Origin: Saccharopolyspora thermophila
Lineage (GTDB): Bacteria; Actinomycetota; Actinomycetes; Mycobacteriales; Pseudonocardiaceae
Direction: 5' to 3'
NCBI RefSeq assembly: GCF_014646075.1
Contig: NZ_BMMT01000012.1
Location: 62,001 to 126,000 of the forward strand
DNA length: 64,000 bases
Position 1 is the stretch's first letter. Every line of letters starts with the position of its first letter. The notes beneath the pieces are model-generated. The model saw only the letters and a program-made list of their open reading frames with translations. It did not search any database and was not told the DNA's origin. Below, piece after piece: positions 29,501 to 39,103 of the stretch. The position numbers and the translations under genes are program-made.

Positions 29501-30469
29501 TCAGGAGCGGACGGGGGTGAGCGGCGCACCGCCGGTGAGCACGGCGGCGACGTTGCGGGCCGCGAGTTCGACCATCGCCGCGCGGGTCTCCGTGGTGGCC
29601 GATCCCAGGTGCGGGACCACCACCACGTTGTCCAGCTCCAGCAGCTCCGGTTCCACCTCCGGTTCGCGTTCGAAGACGTCCAGGGCCGCACCGGCGATGC
29701 GCCGCTCGCGCAGGGCCTCGGCCAGTGCCCGCTCGTCGACCACGGGGCCGCGGCTGGTGTTGACCAGGTACGCGGTGGGCTTCATCGCGGCGAGCGCCGG
29801 CTTGTCGATCAGGTGCCGGGTCTGCTCGGTCAGCGGGCAGTGCAGCGACACCACGTCGGCGGTGCCCAGCAGTTCCTCGATCGGCAGGAAGCGGGCCTGC
29901 AGCTCGGACTCCACGTCGGCGGCGGCGCGGCGGCGACCGGTGTAGACGACGTCCATGCCGAACGCGCGGGCGCGCCGCGCCACGGCCTGCCCGATGCCGC
30001 CGAGCCCGACGATGCCGAGTACCTTGCCCTGCAGCCCGGTGCCGAGCATGAAGTCGAGGCGGAAGGTCCAGGGCTGCCGGGCGCGCAGCAGCCGCTCGCC
30101 CTCGCCGAGCCGCCGGGTCACCATCAGCAGCAGGCCGATGGTCAGGTCGGCGGTGGCGTCCACGAGCACGCCCGGGGTGTTGGTGACGATGACGCCACGG
30201 TCGGTCACGGCCGGGACGTCGATGTTGTCGTAGCCGACCGCGACGTTGGCCACCACCTGCAGCTGGGGACCGGCGGCGCCGACCAGGTCGGCGTCGATGC
30301 GGTCGTGCAGCATCGCGACGACGGCGTGCGCGCCGCGGACCGCCTCGCGCAGCTCGGCCGGGGTCAGCGGTCGGTCCTGGGTGCAGACGTGCACTTCGCC
30401 GACCTCGCGCAGCACGTCCAGCGCTGACTCCGGAACCGTCCGGGTGACCACGATCCGCTTGTCCACCAC
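29501..30469 (-). CDS. D-isomer-specific 2-hydroxyacid dehydrogenase (glyoxylate/hydroxypyruvate reductase-like)
   Basis: NAD(P)-dependent 2-ketoacid reductase, 322 residues. The Rossmann motif GKVLGIVGLGGIGQAVARRA, the substrate Arg in VNTSRGPVVDERAL, the Glu in DVFEREPEVEP and the acid-base His in VVVPHLGSAT make a complete active site. GTG 30469 is chosen since AGGAGG lies six bases upstream. It probably reduces glyoxylate or hydroxypyruvate (family inference). It lies 101 bases downstream of rarA on the same strand. Confidence 0.88.
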   Translation of the reverse strand: MVDKRIVVTRTVPESALDVLREVGEVHVCTQDRPLTPAELREAVRGAHAVVAMLHDRIDADLVGAAGPQLQVVANVAVGYDNIDVPAVTDRGVIVTNTPGVLVDATADLTIGLLLMVTRRLGEGERLLRARQPWTFRLDFMLGTGLQGKVLGIVGLGGIGQAVARRARAFGMDVVYTGRRRAAADVESELQARFLPIEELLGTADVVSLHCPLTEQTRHLIDKPALAAMKPTAYLVNTSRGPVVDERALAEALRERRIAGAALDVFEREPEVEPELLELDNVVVVPHLGSATTETRAAMVELAARNVAAVLTGGAPLTPVRS

Positions 30470-30570
30470 CAGCGACCTCCTCACGACGAACCGGGCCGAA
30501 TCTACCCGCGCGAACCGCGAAGATCACCGGGAAACGGAGCCGATGCGGACCACAGGAACTGCGCACGAGG

Positions 30571-31926
30571 TCAGTCGGTGCCGCGGACGATGCTGCGCAA
30601 CCTGGGGACCCGTTCGTGCAGCGTGCGCTCGGCGCCCCGGTTGGTGGGCTGGTAGTAGTCCCGCCCCACGAGCTCCTTCGGCGGGTACTGCTGGGCCAGG
30701 ACGCCCTCGGGCTTGTCGTGTGGATATCGGTAGCCCTGGGCGTTGCCGAGCTTGGCCGCCCCGGCGTAGTGGCCGTCGCGCAGGTGCGGCGGAACCGGCC
30801 CGCCCCGGCCCGCGCGCACGTCGCTCACCGCCTCGTCGATCGCCATGATCACCGAGTTCGACTTCGGCGCGGTGGCCAGGTGGATGGTGGCCTGGGCCAG
30901 CGCCAGCCGCCCCTCGGGCATGCCGATGAACTGCACGGCGTGCGCGGCGGCCACCGCGGTCTGCAGCGCGGTCGGATCCGCCATGCCGATGTCCTCGCTG
31001 GCGTGCACCACCAGTCGCCGGGCGATGAACCGCGGATCCTCGCCGGCCTCCACCATGCGGGCCAGGTAGTGCAGCGCGGCGTCCACATCGGACCCGCGGA
31101 TGGACTTGATGAACGCGCTGACCACGTCGTAGTGCTGGTCGCCGCCACGGTCGTAGAGCACCGCGGCGCGGTCCACTGTGGACTCCACGGTGGCCAGGTC
31201 GATCACGTCCGCCCCGGTCGAGGTGGCCGACTCGGCCGCGGCCTCCAGCGCGGTCAGCGCCCGCCGCGCGTCCCCGCCGGCCAGCGACACCAGGTGCGCC
31301 TCGGCGGCCTCGTCGAGGCGCACGGCCCCGCCGAGCCCGCGTTCGTCGGAGACCGCGCGCCGCAGCAGCGTGCGGATGTCGTCGTCCTCGAGGCTGCGCA
31401 GCTGCAGCACCAGCGACCGCGACAGCAACGGGGCCACCACGGAGAAGAACGGGTTCTCCGTGGTGGCCGCCACGAGCAGCACCGTGCGGTCCTCCACCGC
31501 GCCCAGCAGCGCGTCCTGCTGAGTCCTGGAGAACCGGTGCACCTCGTCGATGAACAGCACCGTGGCCTCGCCGGAACGGCCCAGGCGGCGGCGCGCCTCG
31601 TCGATGACCGCACGCACCTCCTTGACACCGGACGACAGCGCGGACAGCGCCGCGAACCGACGGCCGGTGGCCAGCGAGACCAGGTTGGCCAGTGTCGTCT
31701 TGCCGGTTCCCGGCGGGCCGTAGAGCAGCACCGACGCCGGAGCCGCGCCCTCGACCAGCCGGCGCAGCGGGGCGCCGGGCCCCAGGAGGTGCTGCTGGCC
31801 GACGACCTCGTCGAGCGAGCGGGGCCGCATCCGCACCGCCAGGGGCGCGTTCTCGGCCAGCCGCTCGCCCGCGCGCTGCTCGGTGTCGGCGCCGAACAAT
31901 CCCTCGTCGAACAGGCCCTCGCTCAC
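30571..31926 (-). CDS. rarA: Replication-associated recombination AAA+ ATPase RarA
   Basis: A 451-residue clamp-loader-like AAA+ protein (MgsA/WRNIP1 family) acting at stalled forks. The Walker A is [14 protein letters not shown], the Walker B FIDEVHRF, and sensor 1 lies in [10 protein letters not shown]. The C-terminal tetramerisation domain holds [22 protein letters not shown] and a terminal [25 protein letters not shown] 31926 ([12 protein letters not shown]) is used; the upstream open frame has no similarity. The acidic N-terminus may bind SSB (inference). Confidence 0.93.
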   Translation of the reverse strand: MSEGLFDEGLFGADTEQRAGERLAENAPLAVRMRPRSLDEVVGQQHLLGPGAPLRRLVEGAAPASVLLYGPPGTGKTTLANLVSLATGRRFAALSALSSGVKEVRAVIDEARRRLGRSGEATVLFIDEVHRFSRTQQDALLGAVEDRTVLLVAATTENPFFSVVAPLLSRSLVLQLRSLEDDDIRTLLRRAVSDERGLGGAVRLDEAAEAHLVSLAGGDARRALTALEAAAESATSTGADVIDLATVESTVDRAAVLYDRGGDQHYDVVSAFIKSIRGSDVDAALHYLARMVEAGEDPRFIARRLVVHASEDIGMADPTALQTAVAAAHAVQFIGMPEGRLALAQATIHLATAPKSNSVIMAIDEAVSDVRAGRGGPVPPHLRDGHYAGAAKLGNAQGYRYPHDKPEGVLAQQYPPKELVGRDYYQPTNRGAERTLHERVPRLRSIVRGTD

Positions 31927-31961
31927 GGCTCCGACGCTACCCGGCTCCCCCGACGGGCCGG

Positions 31962-33476
31962 TCAGCCGACCTTGCCGGGCAGGGCGACCTCGACGGTGCT
32001 GTTGCCGCGGCGGCGCTGCGCGGCCCAGTGCTCCACGGCCTGGTGACAGGCGCGGTCGAGGTGGCGGACCATGGTCAGGTCCAGGTGCACGTGCTTGCCG
32101 GCGGGGAGCTTTTCGAGGTGGTCCAGCAACCGCGGCAGGCGCAGGAAGGTGGCGTTGCCCCCCAGCGTGACGCGCACGTGCTCGTCGGCGTGCTCGGCGT
32201 CGACCGACAGCCGGGAAACCTCGACGGCGGTTTTGACGATGGCGACCGCCAGCCCGGTCAGGGTGCCGATCAGCAGGTCGGTGGCCAGGATGGTGCCCGC
32301 GGTGAGCACCAGCACGAACGCCTCCGAGCGGTGCTCGCGCACCAGGGCGACGACCTGCCGCAACTCCAGCAGCTTCCACCCGGCCTGGATCAGCAGGGCG
32401 GCCAGCACCGCGGTCGGGATGAAGGCCAGCACCCCGGGCAGCAGCACCACGAACAGCAGCAGCCAGCAGCCGTGCAGCACCCGCGAGAGCCTCGTTCTGG
32501 CGCCGGCCTGGATGTTGGCGGAGCTGCGCACGATCACCGCGGTCATCGGCAGCGCGCCGAACAGGCCGCAGACCGCGTTGCCCGCACCCTGGGCCACCAG
32601 TTCCGTGTTGTACCGGGTTTTGGGCCCGTCGTGCATGCGGTCGACCGCGGCCGCGCTGAACAAGCTCTCCGCGGAGGCCAGCAGCGCGAAGGTGATGATC
32701 GATCCGAGCACGGCGGGGGTGAGCAGACCGGCCCAGGCGGCGGCGGGCGGCGGGTTGAGCGCCGCCAGCAGCGACCCGATCTGCACCTTCTGCACCGGCA
32801 GCGCCAGCAGTGCCGCCGCGGCGCTGGTGACCACCACGGCCACCAGCTCGCCGGGCAGCAGCCTGAGCTTGCCCGGAATCTTCTTCCACAACGCCATGAT
32901 CACCAGGGCGGCCACCGCCAGCCCGAGCCCGGCCAGGCCCTCGGCGGTGGTCGTCGCGGCCACCACCAGGTCGGGGATGCCGGTGAATTTCGCCGCGGTG
33001 GTGGCGGGCTGCTCCAGCCCGCCGACCGGGTAGACCTGGCCGAGGATGAGCACCAGGCCGATGCCGGCGAGCATGCCCTGCACCACCGACGGCGAGATCG
33101 CCCGGAACCAGGTGCCCAGCCGGCTCAGGCCCAGCACGATCTGCACGATCCCGGCGCCGAGCACGATCACGCCCAGCATGCCCAGCCCGTGCTCGGCGAC
33201 CGCCGAGGCCACCAGCACCGTCAACCCGGCCGCGGGGCCGCTGACCTGCATCGTGCTGCCGGGCAGCAGGCCCACCACCAGGCCGCCGACGATGCCGGTG
33301 ACGATGCCCAGCTCGGCGGGCACGCCGGAGGCCACGGCCACGCCGACGCACAGCGGCACGGCCACCAGGAACACCACCAGGGACGCGCCCAGGTCGGCGC
33401 CGAAGGTCTCCTTCGGCCAGCGGGGCGAGCCGGGCCCGCGACGCGTGGGTCGAGGTGATTGCAGTTGAGTAGTCAC
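31962..33476 (-). CDS. SulP-family anion transporter (bicarbonate/sulfate type)
   Basis: A 504-residue SLC26/SulP permease. About twelve to fourteen membrane segments are followed by a short STAS-like domain from about 435 ([35 protein letters not shown]). The signature [19 protein letters not shown] lies in segment 3. GTG 33476 is used. The immediately upstream gene encodes a beta-carbonic anhydrase, and SulP/carbonic anhydrase pairs or fusions are known in bacteria, so bicarbonate is the likely substrate (inference). The 35-base gap to rarA suggests it may lead into that transcript. Confidence 0.88.
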   Translation of the reverse strand: MTTQLQSPRPTRRGPGSPRWPKETFGADLGASLVVFLVAVPLCVGVAVASGVPAELGIVTGIVGGLVVGLLPGSTMQVSGPAAGLTVLVASAVAEHGLGMLGVIVLGAGIVQIVLGLSRLGTWFRAISPSVVQGMLAGIGLVLILGQVYPVGGLEQPATTAAKFTGIPDLVVAATTTAEGLAGLGLAVAALVIMALWKKIPGKLRLLPGELVAVVVTSAAAALLALPVQKVQIGSLLAALNPPPAAAWAGLLTPAVLGSIITFALLASAESLFSAAAVDRMHDGPKTRYNTELVAQGAGNAVCGLFGALPMTAVIVRSSANIQAGARTRLSRVLHGCWLLLFVVLLPGVLAFIPTAVLAALLIQAGWKLLELRQVVALVREHRSEAFVLVLTAGTILATDLLIGTLTGLAVAIVKTAVEVSRLSVDAEHADEHVRVTLGGNATFLRLPRLLDHLEKLPAGKHVHLDLTMVRHLDRACHQAVEHWAAQRRRGNSTVEVALPGKVG

Positions 33477-33573
33477 AACGCACTCCAGTGCAGTGTCGTG
33501 ATGCGGGATGCGGGTATCGCGCCGGCACCCCGCGCTGGGTGCCGGCGTCGACGTGGTGGAACGAAAAGTGGGG

Positions 33574-34176
33574 TTACAGCGGCAGGAAGTCCGCGTCCTC
33601 CTCCTGCTGCGGGCAGGTGTAGACCAGGCCCGTGTCGATCTCGTAGAACCAGCCGTGCAACCGCAGGTCACCCGCGGCGAGGCGGTCGGCGATGAACGGG
33701 TACTCGCGCAGCGTCCGCAGCTGCGCCTGGACGTGCCGCTTGCTTTCCGAGCGCACGCCCGGGTCCGCCACCTCGGGCGGGGCGTCGGTCACGCCGTCGG
33801 TGCCCAGCCAGTTCCGCATGGCCGGCAACTGCTCCAGGCCGCGGCCGGCCACGGTCAGCGCGGTGACCGCGCCGCAGTGCGAGTGCCCGCAGACGATGAT
33901 GTCCGGCACCCGCAGCACCAGCACGGCGTATTCAATGGTCGCCATTTCGCTGGACGCGGAGTCCGGCACGTATTGCGGCACCACATTGCCCGCCGTGCGC
34001 AGTTCGAACAGTTTCCCCGGCTCGGCGCCGGTGATCTGCGACGGGATCACCCGTGAATCGGAGCAACCGATGAACAGGGCGGTCGGTTTCTGGCCGGCGG
34101 CCAGCTGGCGACGGCGATCCTCGGAAAGCATGGCCGGGTGTCGCCGGGCGTGGTTCACGAAATGTTCGAAGCTCAT
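33574..34176 (-). CDS. Beta-class carbonic anhydrase
   Basis: Zinc enzyme interconverting CO2 and bicarbonate, 200 residues. Ligands C38, H98 and C101 (FIGCSDSRVIPS and GHSHCGAV) and the D40-R42 dyad are intact. ATG 34176 follows GGAGAGGTGGC; a longer frame adds low-similarity residues. It lies 97 bases upstream of the SulP gene on the same strand, and 49 bases downstream of a small exported protein gene, so all three may share a transcript. Confidence 0.93.
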   Translation of the reverse strand: MSFEHFVNHARRHPAMLSEDRRRQLAAGQKPTALFIGCSDSRVIPSQITGAEPGKLFELRTAGNVVPQYVPDSASSEMATIEYAVLVLRVPDIIVCGHSHCGAVTALTVAGRGLEQLPAMRNWLGTDGVTDAPPEVADPGVRSESKRHVQAQLRTLREYPFIADRLAAGDLRLHGWFYEIDTGLVYTCPQQEEDADFLPL

Positions 34177-34225
34177 TGCCACCTCTCCAGGTCGTCGGCT
34201 CGAAAACGGTCGCGAGCGCGACCGA

Positions 34226-34600
34226 TCAGTGCCGGATGACCTGGAGCGCGGCGGGTGAGTGTCTGAGCTTCGCGTAGGCGTGGTGCGGACCGCTCCCAGT
34301 ATTCGGGATTTTCCCGATGCGCGGCCAACCCGCGACAACGTCGGGGTGCTGCAGTTCCGGCGGTAGCGGCTCGCGGCGGTCTTCGCGGCGCACGTAGCTG
34401 CGCCGGTTCAGCGCGACGCTGGGCAGCCGCTCGCGCAGCTTCTCGCTGTCCCGCTGCTCGGTCTCGGTCTGCGATTCCGCGGACCCGGTACGTACCGACC
34501 CCGCCTCGACCGCCGACTGCGCCGGCACCAGCATGGCGAGCACGAGCGCGAAGAGCAGGAACAGCCCCGCTCTCGTGATCTGCCACGCCCTGCCGCGCAC
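34226..34600 (-). CDS. Small exported or membrane-anchored protein, unknown family
   Basis: A 124-residue protein I do not recognise. GTG 34600, five bases after GGAGG, gives a basic N-terminus (VRGRAWQITRAG) and a hydrophobic helix LFLLFALVLAMLV ending in PAQSA, which looks like a signal peptide with a possible AQSA cleavage site near residue 28. The mature part is polar and rich in Arg, Glu and Pro (SYVRREDRREPLPPELQHPDVVAG). It lies directly upstream of the carbonic anhydrase and could be a periphery-facing helper of the anhydrase/SulP pair, but nothing in its sequence shows this. Confidence 0.6.
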   Translation of the reverse strand: MRGRAWQITRAGLFLLFALVLAMLVPAQSAVEAGSVRTGSAESQTETEQRDSEKLRERLPSVALNRRSYVRREDRREPLPPELQHPDVVAGWPRIGKIPNTGSGPHHAYAKLRHSPAALQVIRH

Positions 34601-34980
34601 GAACACCTCCCGAATTTGGGCAGCCAGTCCCCTTCCGGCGTCGTCGACGGTAGCGGGGAGAAGTAGCGAAACGCTGAACTCAAGATATCCGATAACTGCG
34701 GCCGGAGCGAGTCGCTGTCGGCATGACCCCGCAGCAGTGAAATGAAGATTTCCTAATCCAAGCCGAGCCCGACCTGCGAATTCACCCGGTTGCCGGGTGG
34801 ACATCAACCTCGTCATCGCGTTGCGTCCACAATGTCCACTACGGAAAGTGGTCACCCTGTGACGAGGATTACCTCATCGAGCTAACGCTGCAGAACGAGG
34901 TTGTGTCGCGGAGGCAACATAACCGAAAAATTGATTTTAACCGACGCGGTAGTGGTAGGTGCACGAGGCCCCGAAACACC
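34601..34980. other. Gap without a gene: promoter region of the carbonic anhydrase group
   Basis: No credible coding frame. The stretch 34690-34960 is markedly AT-richer than its surroundings (for example GAAAAATTGATTTTAACC near 34923). It contains the short inverted repeat CCACT-N6-AGTGG near 34840. It probably holds promoters for the small exported protein gene, but I cannot place -35 and -10 boxes with confidence. Confidence 0.5.
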
Positions 34981-35016
34981 ACGAGGCGGCCCGGGACAGG
35001 TCCGGTGCCGCCTCGT
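34981..35016 (-). terminator. Hairpin terminator of the phosphotransferase gene
   Basis: ACGAGGCGGC (34981-34990) pairs with GCCGCCTCGT (35007-35016), a 10-bp perfect stem with a partly paired 16-base interior. It lies about 20 bases past the phosphotransferase stop on the minus strand. Confidence 0.75.
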
Positions 35017-35035
35017 TCGCGCGCCTCCGGCGCGG

Positions 35036-36256
35036 TCAGCGCGCCTGTTCGGTGCGGAACGCGGGATAGGGCTGCAGGTGCAGGGCACCGGCACCGAAGC
35101 GGTCGACCAGCGCGTCCACCAGCCTGCCCGCGAACTCCGCGATGTCTGCCATGCCCGCCGCCTCCGCGTCCGACCGCAGGTGCCGCCAGCGGTCCACCAG
35201 CGCCGTGCTCCGGCGCGGCGACGGCATGTGCAGGTCGATCGGCCGGTCCTTCTCCCCGGTGCGGGGCAGGAACCACCACGTCGACACCCATACCCACAGC
35301 AGCTGGGCGTTGAACAGGCGCGGCATCAGCACCTCGTCGTCGTCCAGCTCCGGCCAGACCTCGGCGATCTCCGACCGCCACGTGGACAACATGCTCCCCG
35401 CCAGGTTCTCCGGCAACGCGTAGGAGCACCACGACGACGGGAACGGGTACTGCAGGTAGGCCGCGTCCAGCGCCACGTCCCGCACGCAACCCCATTCGAA
35501 GTCCAAAAACCGCACACCGCTGCCGGTGACCAGGCTGTTGTCCGGGCAGATGTCGGAGGGGCTGAACGCGCGGTAGCGGCTGGCGCGCAGCAGCTCCGCC
35601 GCGGTGGTCAACCGCTGCACCACCTCTGCGGACGTCACCACGTTGAGGATCTGCGCCAGCAGGTCGGGCAGCTCGGCCACCGAGCGCACGATGTCGTCAG
35701 CCACCGGGTCGGTCCACGTCTTGGCGCCGAGCCGCCGCATCAGCGCGTCGAAGTCCTCCTCGCACCCGGCGGTGGTGCTGTGCAGGCGGCCCAGCGCCCG
35801 CGCCCAGGCGAGCAGCGCCCGCTCGGCCACCCGCGGGTCGTCGGCGAACAGCACGTCGGCGAGGGTGGAGCCACGGCCCAGGTCCTCGAGCACCAGCAGC
35901 CGCTCGGCGGCGTCGTGGGCGATGAGCTCGGGTCCGACCCGCGCCTCCGGCGGCAGCGCAGTGGTGAGCTGGCAACTCGCCGCCTCATGCGCGAACGGGT
36001 CGGACCGGGCCTCCCGCGGGCACTGCCCGTAGTGCTTGACCACGACGGTCCGCGGCAGCTCGAAGGGCGACTCGGCGATCCGCACCCGCAGCACGACCGA
36101 GCGGTCGCTGCCACCCAGGTCCTCCGCGTCAGCAAGCCGCACCGGGGCTCCGGTCCGCTTGCTCAGCACGGCCTCCGCCGTCGCGACGGTGTCGGTCGCC
36201 TCCGTGCTGGCCGGAACCCGGACCTCCGGGGGGCCGGTGGTGATCTCCACGCTCAT
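35036..36256 (-). CDS. APH/choline kinase-like phosphotransferase
   Basis: A 406-residue protein of the protein-kinase-like phosphotransferase superfamily. A nucleotide-binding lobe includes RTVVVKHYG (ATP-contacting Lys) and LLVLEDLG. The catalytic loop reads FSPSDICPDNSLV: the Asp and Asn of the H-x-D-x4-N loop are kept but the His position is Ser. The metal motif appears as FLDFEWG in place of DFG/DxD. It may phosphorylate a small hydroxylated substrate or be weakly active. It stands alone between two gene-poor gaps. The substrate is unknown. Confidence 0.75.
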   Translation of the reverse strand: MSVEITTGPPEVRVPASTEATDTVATAEAVLSKRTGAPVRLADAEDLGGSDRSVVLRVRIAESPFELPRTVVVKHYGQCPREARSDPFAHEAASCQLTTALPPEARVGPELIAHDAAERLLVLEDLGRGSTLADVLFADDPRVAERALLAWARALGRLHSTTAGCEEDFDALMRRLGAKTWTDPVADDIVRSVAELPDLLAQILNVVTSAEVVQRLTTAAELLRASRYRAFSPSDICPDNSLVTGSGVRFLDFEWGCVRDVALDAAYLQYPFPSSWCSYALPENLAGSMLSTWRSEIAEVWPELDDDEVLMPRLFNAQLLWVWVSTWWFLPRTGEKDRPIDLHMPSPRRSTALVDRWRHLRSDAEAAGMADIAEFAGRLVDALVDRFGAGALHLQPYPAFRTEQAR

Positions 36257-36768
36257 CGTCTCCAGACACTACCCCCACAACCTCAACCCGAGAGGGCATG
36301 ACCGGTCAAGTGACACACAACCGGTGAATACCCGTATTCGCTGCGTGTTCACCAATGGTGCTTCTCCCGCAGCCCCCCCCCGCTGTCGCCGTTCGCGACG
36401 AGTCCTGGCGGCCTGCCGTGGGGCCCTCGAAAGGCGCTCCCGAGGGCGCAGCGGCCCTCGGCGCACCACAGCTTCCAGCCTCGCCTCCAGCACCGTCCCA
36501 AGCTCCGCCTTCAGGGGCATCACTCCCATCGGTGGTCGACCGACCGCACTCCTCCGCCGACCATGACGGAACGGGACGTCGACGACGTTGCACGGCGGAG
36601 ACGGTTGCGCAACCGCAGCTCGAACGCGGCGTTTTTCGCCGGTCAGCGACCGCATGCCCGCCGCACCGGCCGGCAGCGCCGTGACGACGTCGCGGCCTCG
36701 CCGGGGGTCACCGAGCGGTCAGCCGGACAGACCACCCGCGGGTGTAGCACCTGGTGCCGACGCCGGGG
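36257..36768. other. Gap of about 510 bases between the phosphotransferase and aspS
   Basis: I see no supported gene. Several open frames exist on both strands, but their translations are low-complexity (Arg/Pro/Ala-rich), without a ribosome site or family motif. A hairpin at 36440-36461 is listed separately. The minus-strand promoter of the phosphotransferase should lie just right of 36257. Confidence 0.5.
36440..36461. terminator. 8-bp perfect hairpin in the gene-poor gap
   Basis: CCGAGGGC and GCCCTCGG pair around GCAGCG. GGCCCTCG also occurs just left, at about 36423, giving alternative pairings. It lies about 310 bases past the aspS stop and could terminate that transcript. Confidence 0.35.
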
Positions 36769-38586
36769 TCAGCCCTGCTTCTCGACGACGCCGGGCGGAA
36801 ACACCGAGATGCTCTGGTCGCCGACCTTCGCCGCCGGCTTGGCGTCGATCCCGGCTTCCTTGCGCTGCTCGATGGTGATCGGCGACGGCGCACCGGTCAG
36901 CGGGTCGAACCCGCCGCCGCTCTTGGGGAAGGCGATGACGTCGCGCAGCGAGTCGGCCCCGGCGAGCAGCATGCAGATCCGGTCCCAGCCGAAGGCGATG
37001 CCGCCGTGCGGCGGCGGGCCGTACTTGAACGCCTCCAGCAGGAAGCCGAACTTGTCCTGGGCCTGCTCGTGCGAGATGCCGAGCAGTTCGAAGACCCGCT
37101 CCTGCACGTCCGAGCGGTGGATACGGATCGAACCGCCACCGATCTCGTGGCCGTTGCAGACGATGTCGTAGGCCCAGGCCAGCGCGTTCTCCGGGTCCTG
37201 GTCGAAGGTGTCGATCCAGTCGGCGTTCGGCGAGGTGAACGGGTGGTGCACCGCGGTCCAGCGGCCGCTGCCCACCGTCACCTCGTCGGTCTCGTCGACC
37301 GGCTCGAACATCGGGGCGTCCACGATCCACACGAACGACCAGGCGTCGTGGTCGATCAGCCCGCAGCGCTCGCCGATCTCCAGCCGCGCCGCGCCGAGCA
37401 GGCTGCGGGCCGCCGAGCGCGGACCGGCGGCGAAGAACACGCAGTCGCCCGGGTTCGCACCCACCGCCTTGGCCAGCCCCTCCCGCTCGGCCTCGGAGAG
37501 GTTCTTGGCGACCGGGCCGGACAGCGTGCCGTCGGCGCCGACGAGCACGTACGCCAGGCCCTTGTGGCCGCGCTGCTTGGCCCACTCCTGCCAGGCGTCG
37601 AGCTGGCGGCGCGGCTGGTCGGCGCCGCCCGGCATGACCACCGCGCCGACGTAGGGCGCCTGGAACACCCGGAACGGGGTGTCCTTGAAGTACTCGGTCA
37701 TGTCGGTGAGTTCGAGCCCGAAGCGCAGGTCCGGCTTGTCGGTGCCATACCGGGCCATCGCGTCGGCGTAGGTCAGCCGCGGGATCGGGCGCGGGATCTC
37801 GAAACCGGCCAGCTTGCCCCACAGCGCGGCCAGGATCTCCTCGCCGAGCTCGATCACGTCGTCCTGCTCGACGAAGCTCATCTCGATGTCGAGCTGGGTG
37901 AACTCGGGCTGCCGGTCGGCGCGGAAGTCCTCGTCGCGGTAGCAGCGCGCGATCTGGAAGTAGCGCTCCAGACCACCGACCATCAGCAGCTGCTTGAACA
38001 GCTGCGGCGACTGCGGCAGCGCGTACCAGTTGCCGGGCTGCAGCCGGGCCGGGATCAAAAAGTCGCGGGCGCCTTCCGGGGTCGAGCGGGTCATCGTGGG
38101 CGTCTCGACCTCGACGAAGTCGCGGTTGTGCAGCACCTCGCGGGCGATCCGGTTGACCTCGCTGCGCATCCGCATGATCCGGGCGGGTTCGGCGCGCCGC
38201 AGGTCGAGGTAGCGGTGCCTGAGCCGGACCTCCTCGCCGACCTCCAGGTGCTCGTCCAGCGGGAACGGCAGCGGCGCGGCCTCGGAGAGGACCTCCAGGG
38301 CGGTGGCGGTCACCTCGATCTCGCCGGTGGCGATCTCCGGGTTCTCGTTGCCCGCCGGGCGGCGGACGACGTCGCCGGTGACCCGGACGCAGAACTCCGA
38401 GCGCAGCCGGTGGGCGCGCTCGGCCATCTCGCCCTCGCGGAACACCACCTGGGCCACACCCGACGCGTCGCGCAGGTCGATGAAGATGACCCCGCCGTGA
38501 TCGCGTCGGCGCGCCACCCACCCGGCGAGGGTGACGGTCTGCCCGGCATGACCGGCGCGAAGCGATCCGGCCTCGTGCGTGCGCAT
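36769..38586 (-). CDS. aspS: Aspartyl-tRNA synthetase
   Basis: Class II synthetase of bacterial type, 605 residues. The N-terminal OB-fold anticodon domain starts at [32 protein letters not shown]. Motif 2 appears as [25 protein letters not shown], followed by the GAD insertion and motif 3 [19 protein letters not shown] 38586 is used; a GTG directly before it is also possible. Actinobacterial AspRS is often non-discriminating, charging tRNA-Asn as well (family knowledge, not visible here). It stands alone, with gaps on both sides. Confidence 0.95.
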   Translation of the reverse strand: MRTHEAGSLRAGHAGQTVTLAGWVARRRDHGGVIFIDLRDASGVAQVVFREGEMAERAHRLRSEFCVRVTGDVVRRPAGNENPEIATGEIEVTATALEVLSEAAPLPFPLDEHLEVGEEVRLRHRYLDLRRAEPARIMRMRSEVNRIAREVLHNRDFVEVETPTMTRSTPEGARDFLIPARLQPGNWYALPQSPQLFKQLLMVGGLERYFQIARCYRDEDFRADRQPEFTQLDIEMSFVEQDDVIELGEEILAALWGKLAGFEIPRPIPRLTYADAMARYGTDKPDLRFGLELTDMTEYFKDTPFRVFQAPYVGAVVMPGGADQPRRQLDAWQEWAKQRGHKGLAYVLVGADGTLSGPVAKNLSEAEREGLAKAVGANPGDCVFFAAGPRSAARSLLGAARLEIGERCGLIDHDAWSFVWIVDAPMFEPVDETDEVTVGSGRWTAVHHPFTSPNADWIDTFDQDPENALAWAYDIVCNGHEIGGGSIRIHRSDVQERVFELLGISHEQAQDKFGFLLEAFKYGPPPHGGIAFGWDRICMLLAGADSLRDVIAFPKSGGGFDPLTGAPSPITIEQRKEAGIDAKPAAKVGDQSISVFPPGVVEKQG

Positions 38587-39103
38587 CACGGGTACTGAGC
38601 TCCTTCTTCCGCCTGACCGGTTTCCTGGTTGGTGACCAGGGCTGGACGATCTTGACACGTGGTGCCGCGACCTACGCTGCCGCCTGCCCGGTCGACCGCT
38701 GCCCCGCGGGCACGGCATCCGCCCGGACACGCCGACCCGACAGCTGGGACGCAAGGCATCAAGGCTAGCCAACGAGCCCGAGATCACGTCGGGCAGGTGC
38801 CGCGGGCGCGACCACCGCCCCGCCCACCACCAGTCTGCCCGACAGGCCCGTTCCGGGCGCCGACACCGATGGTTGATACCAGTGTGGCGCGACGAAGGAC
38901 AGAATTCGCCTCATTCGACGCACGATCGACGATCAGGAGGCGTCATTGTTCGGTGCGCCGCGCCGCCGAAGGAAGTTGAATCCTGCCTTAAGTAGCGCCC
39001 AGATCATCCTTTAGTAGGAGGCGACTACCGAAACTCGGTCGTTGCGCAACATAAGATCCACTGATTAGCGTAAGTCGGAATTCGGCGGACACGAGGAGTA
39101 ACG
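38587..39103. other. Gap of about 515 bases between divergent aspS and the HTH gene
   Basis: No gene is supported. It should hold both promoters. The right half is AT-richer, with TTAAGTAG near 38987 and CCTTTAGTAGGAGGCG near 39009. A TTGACA lies at about 38652 on the plus strand, but without a well-spaced -10 match. The HTH gene has GAGGAG seven bases before its ATG. Confidence 0.5.

Noticed and set aside
34838-34860. AAAGTGGTCA near 34845 as a PdxR-type site
   Set aside because: It is a single copy far from any pyridoxal gene, and the match is short.
36355-36684. Possible small gene in the gap before aspS
   Set aside because: Pro/Ala/Arg-rich translation, no ribosome site and no motif; overlapping frames on the other strand look equally poor.
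38659-38979. Possible small plus-strand gene upstream of the HTH gene
   Set aside because: Low-complexity Pro/Arg translation with no start signal; the stretch is better read as the divergent promoter region.
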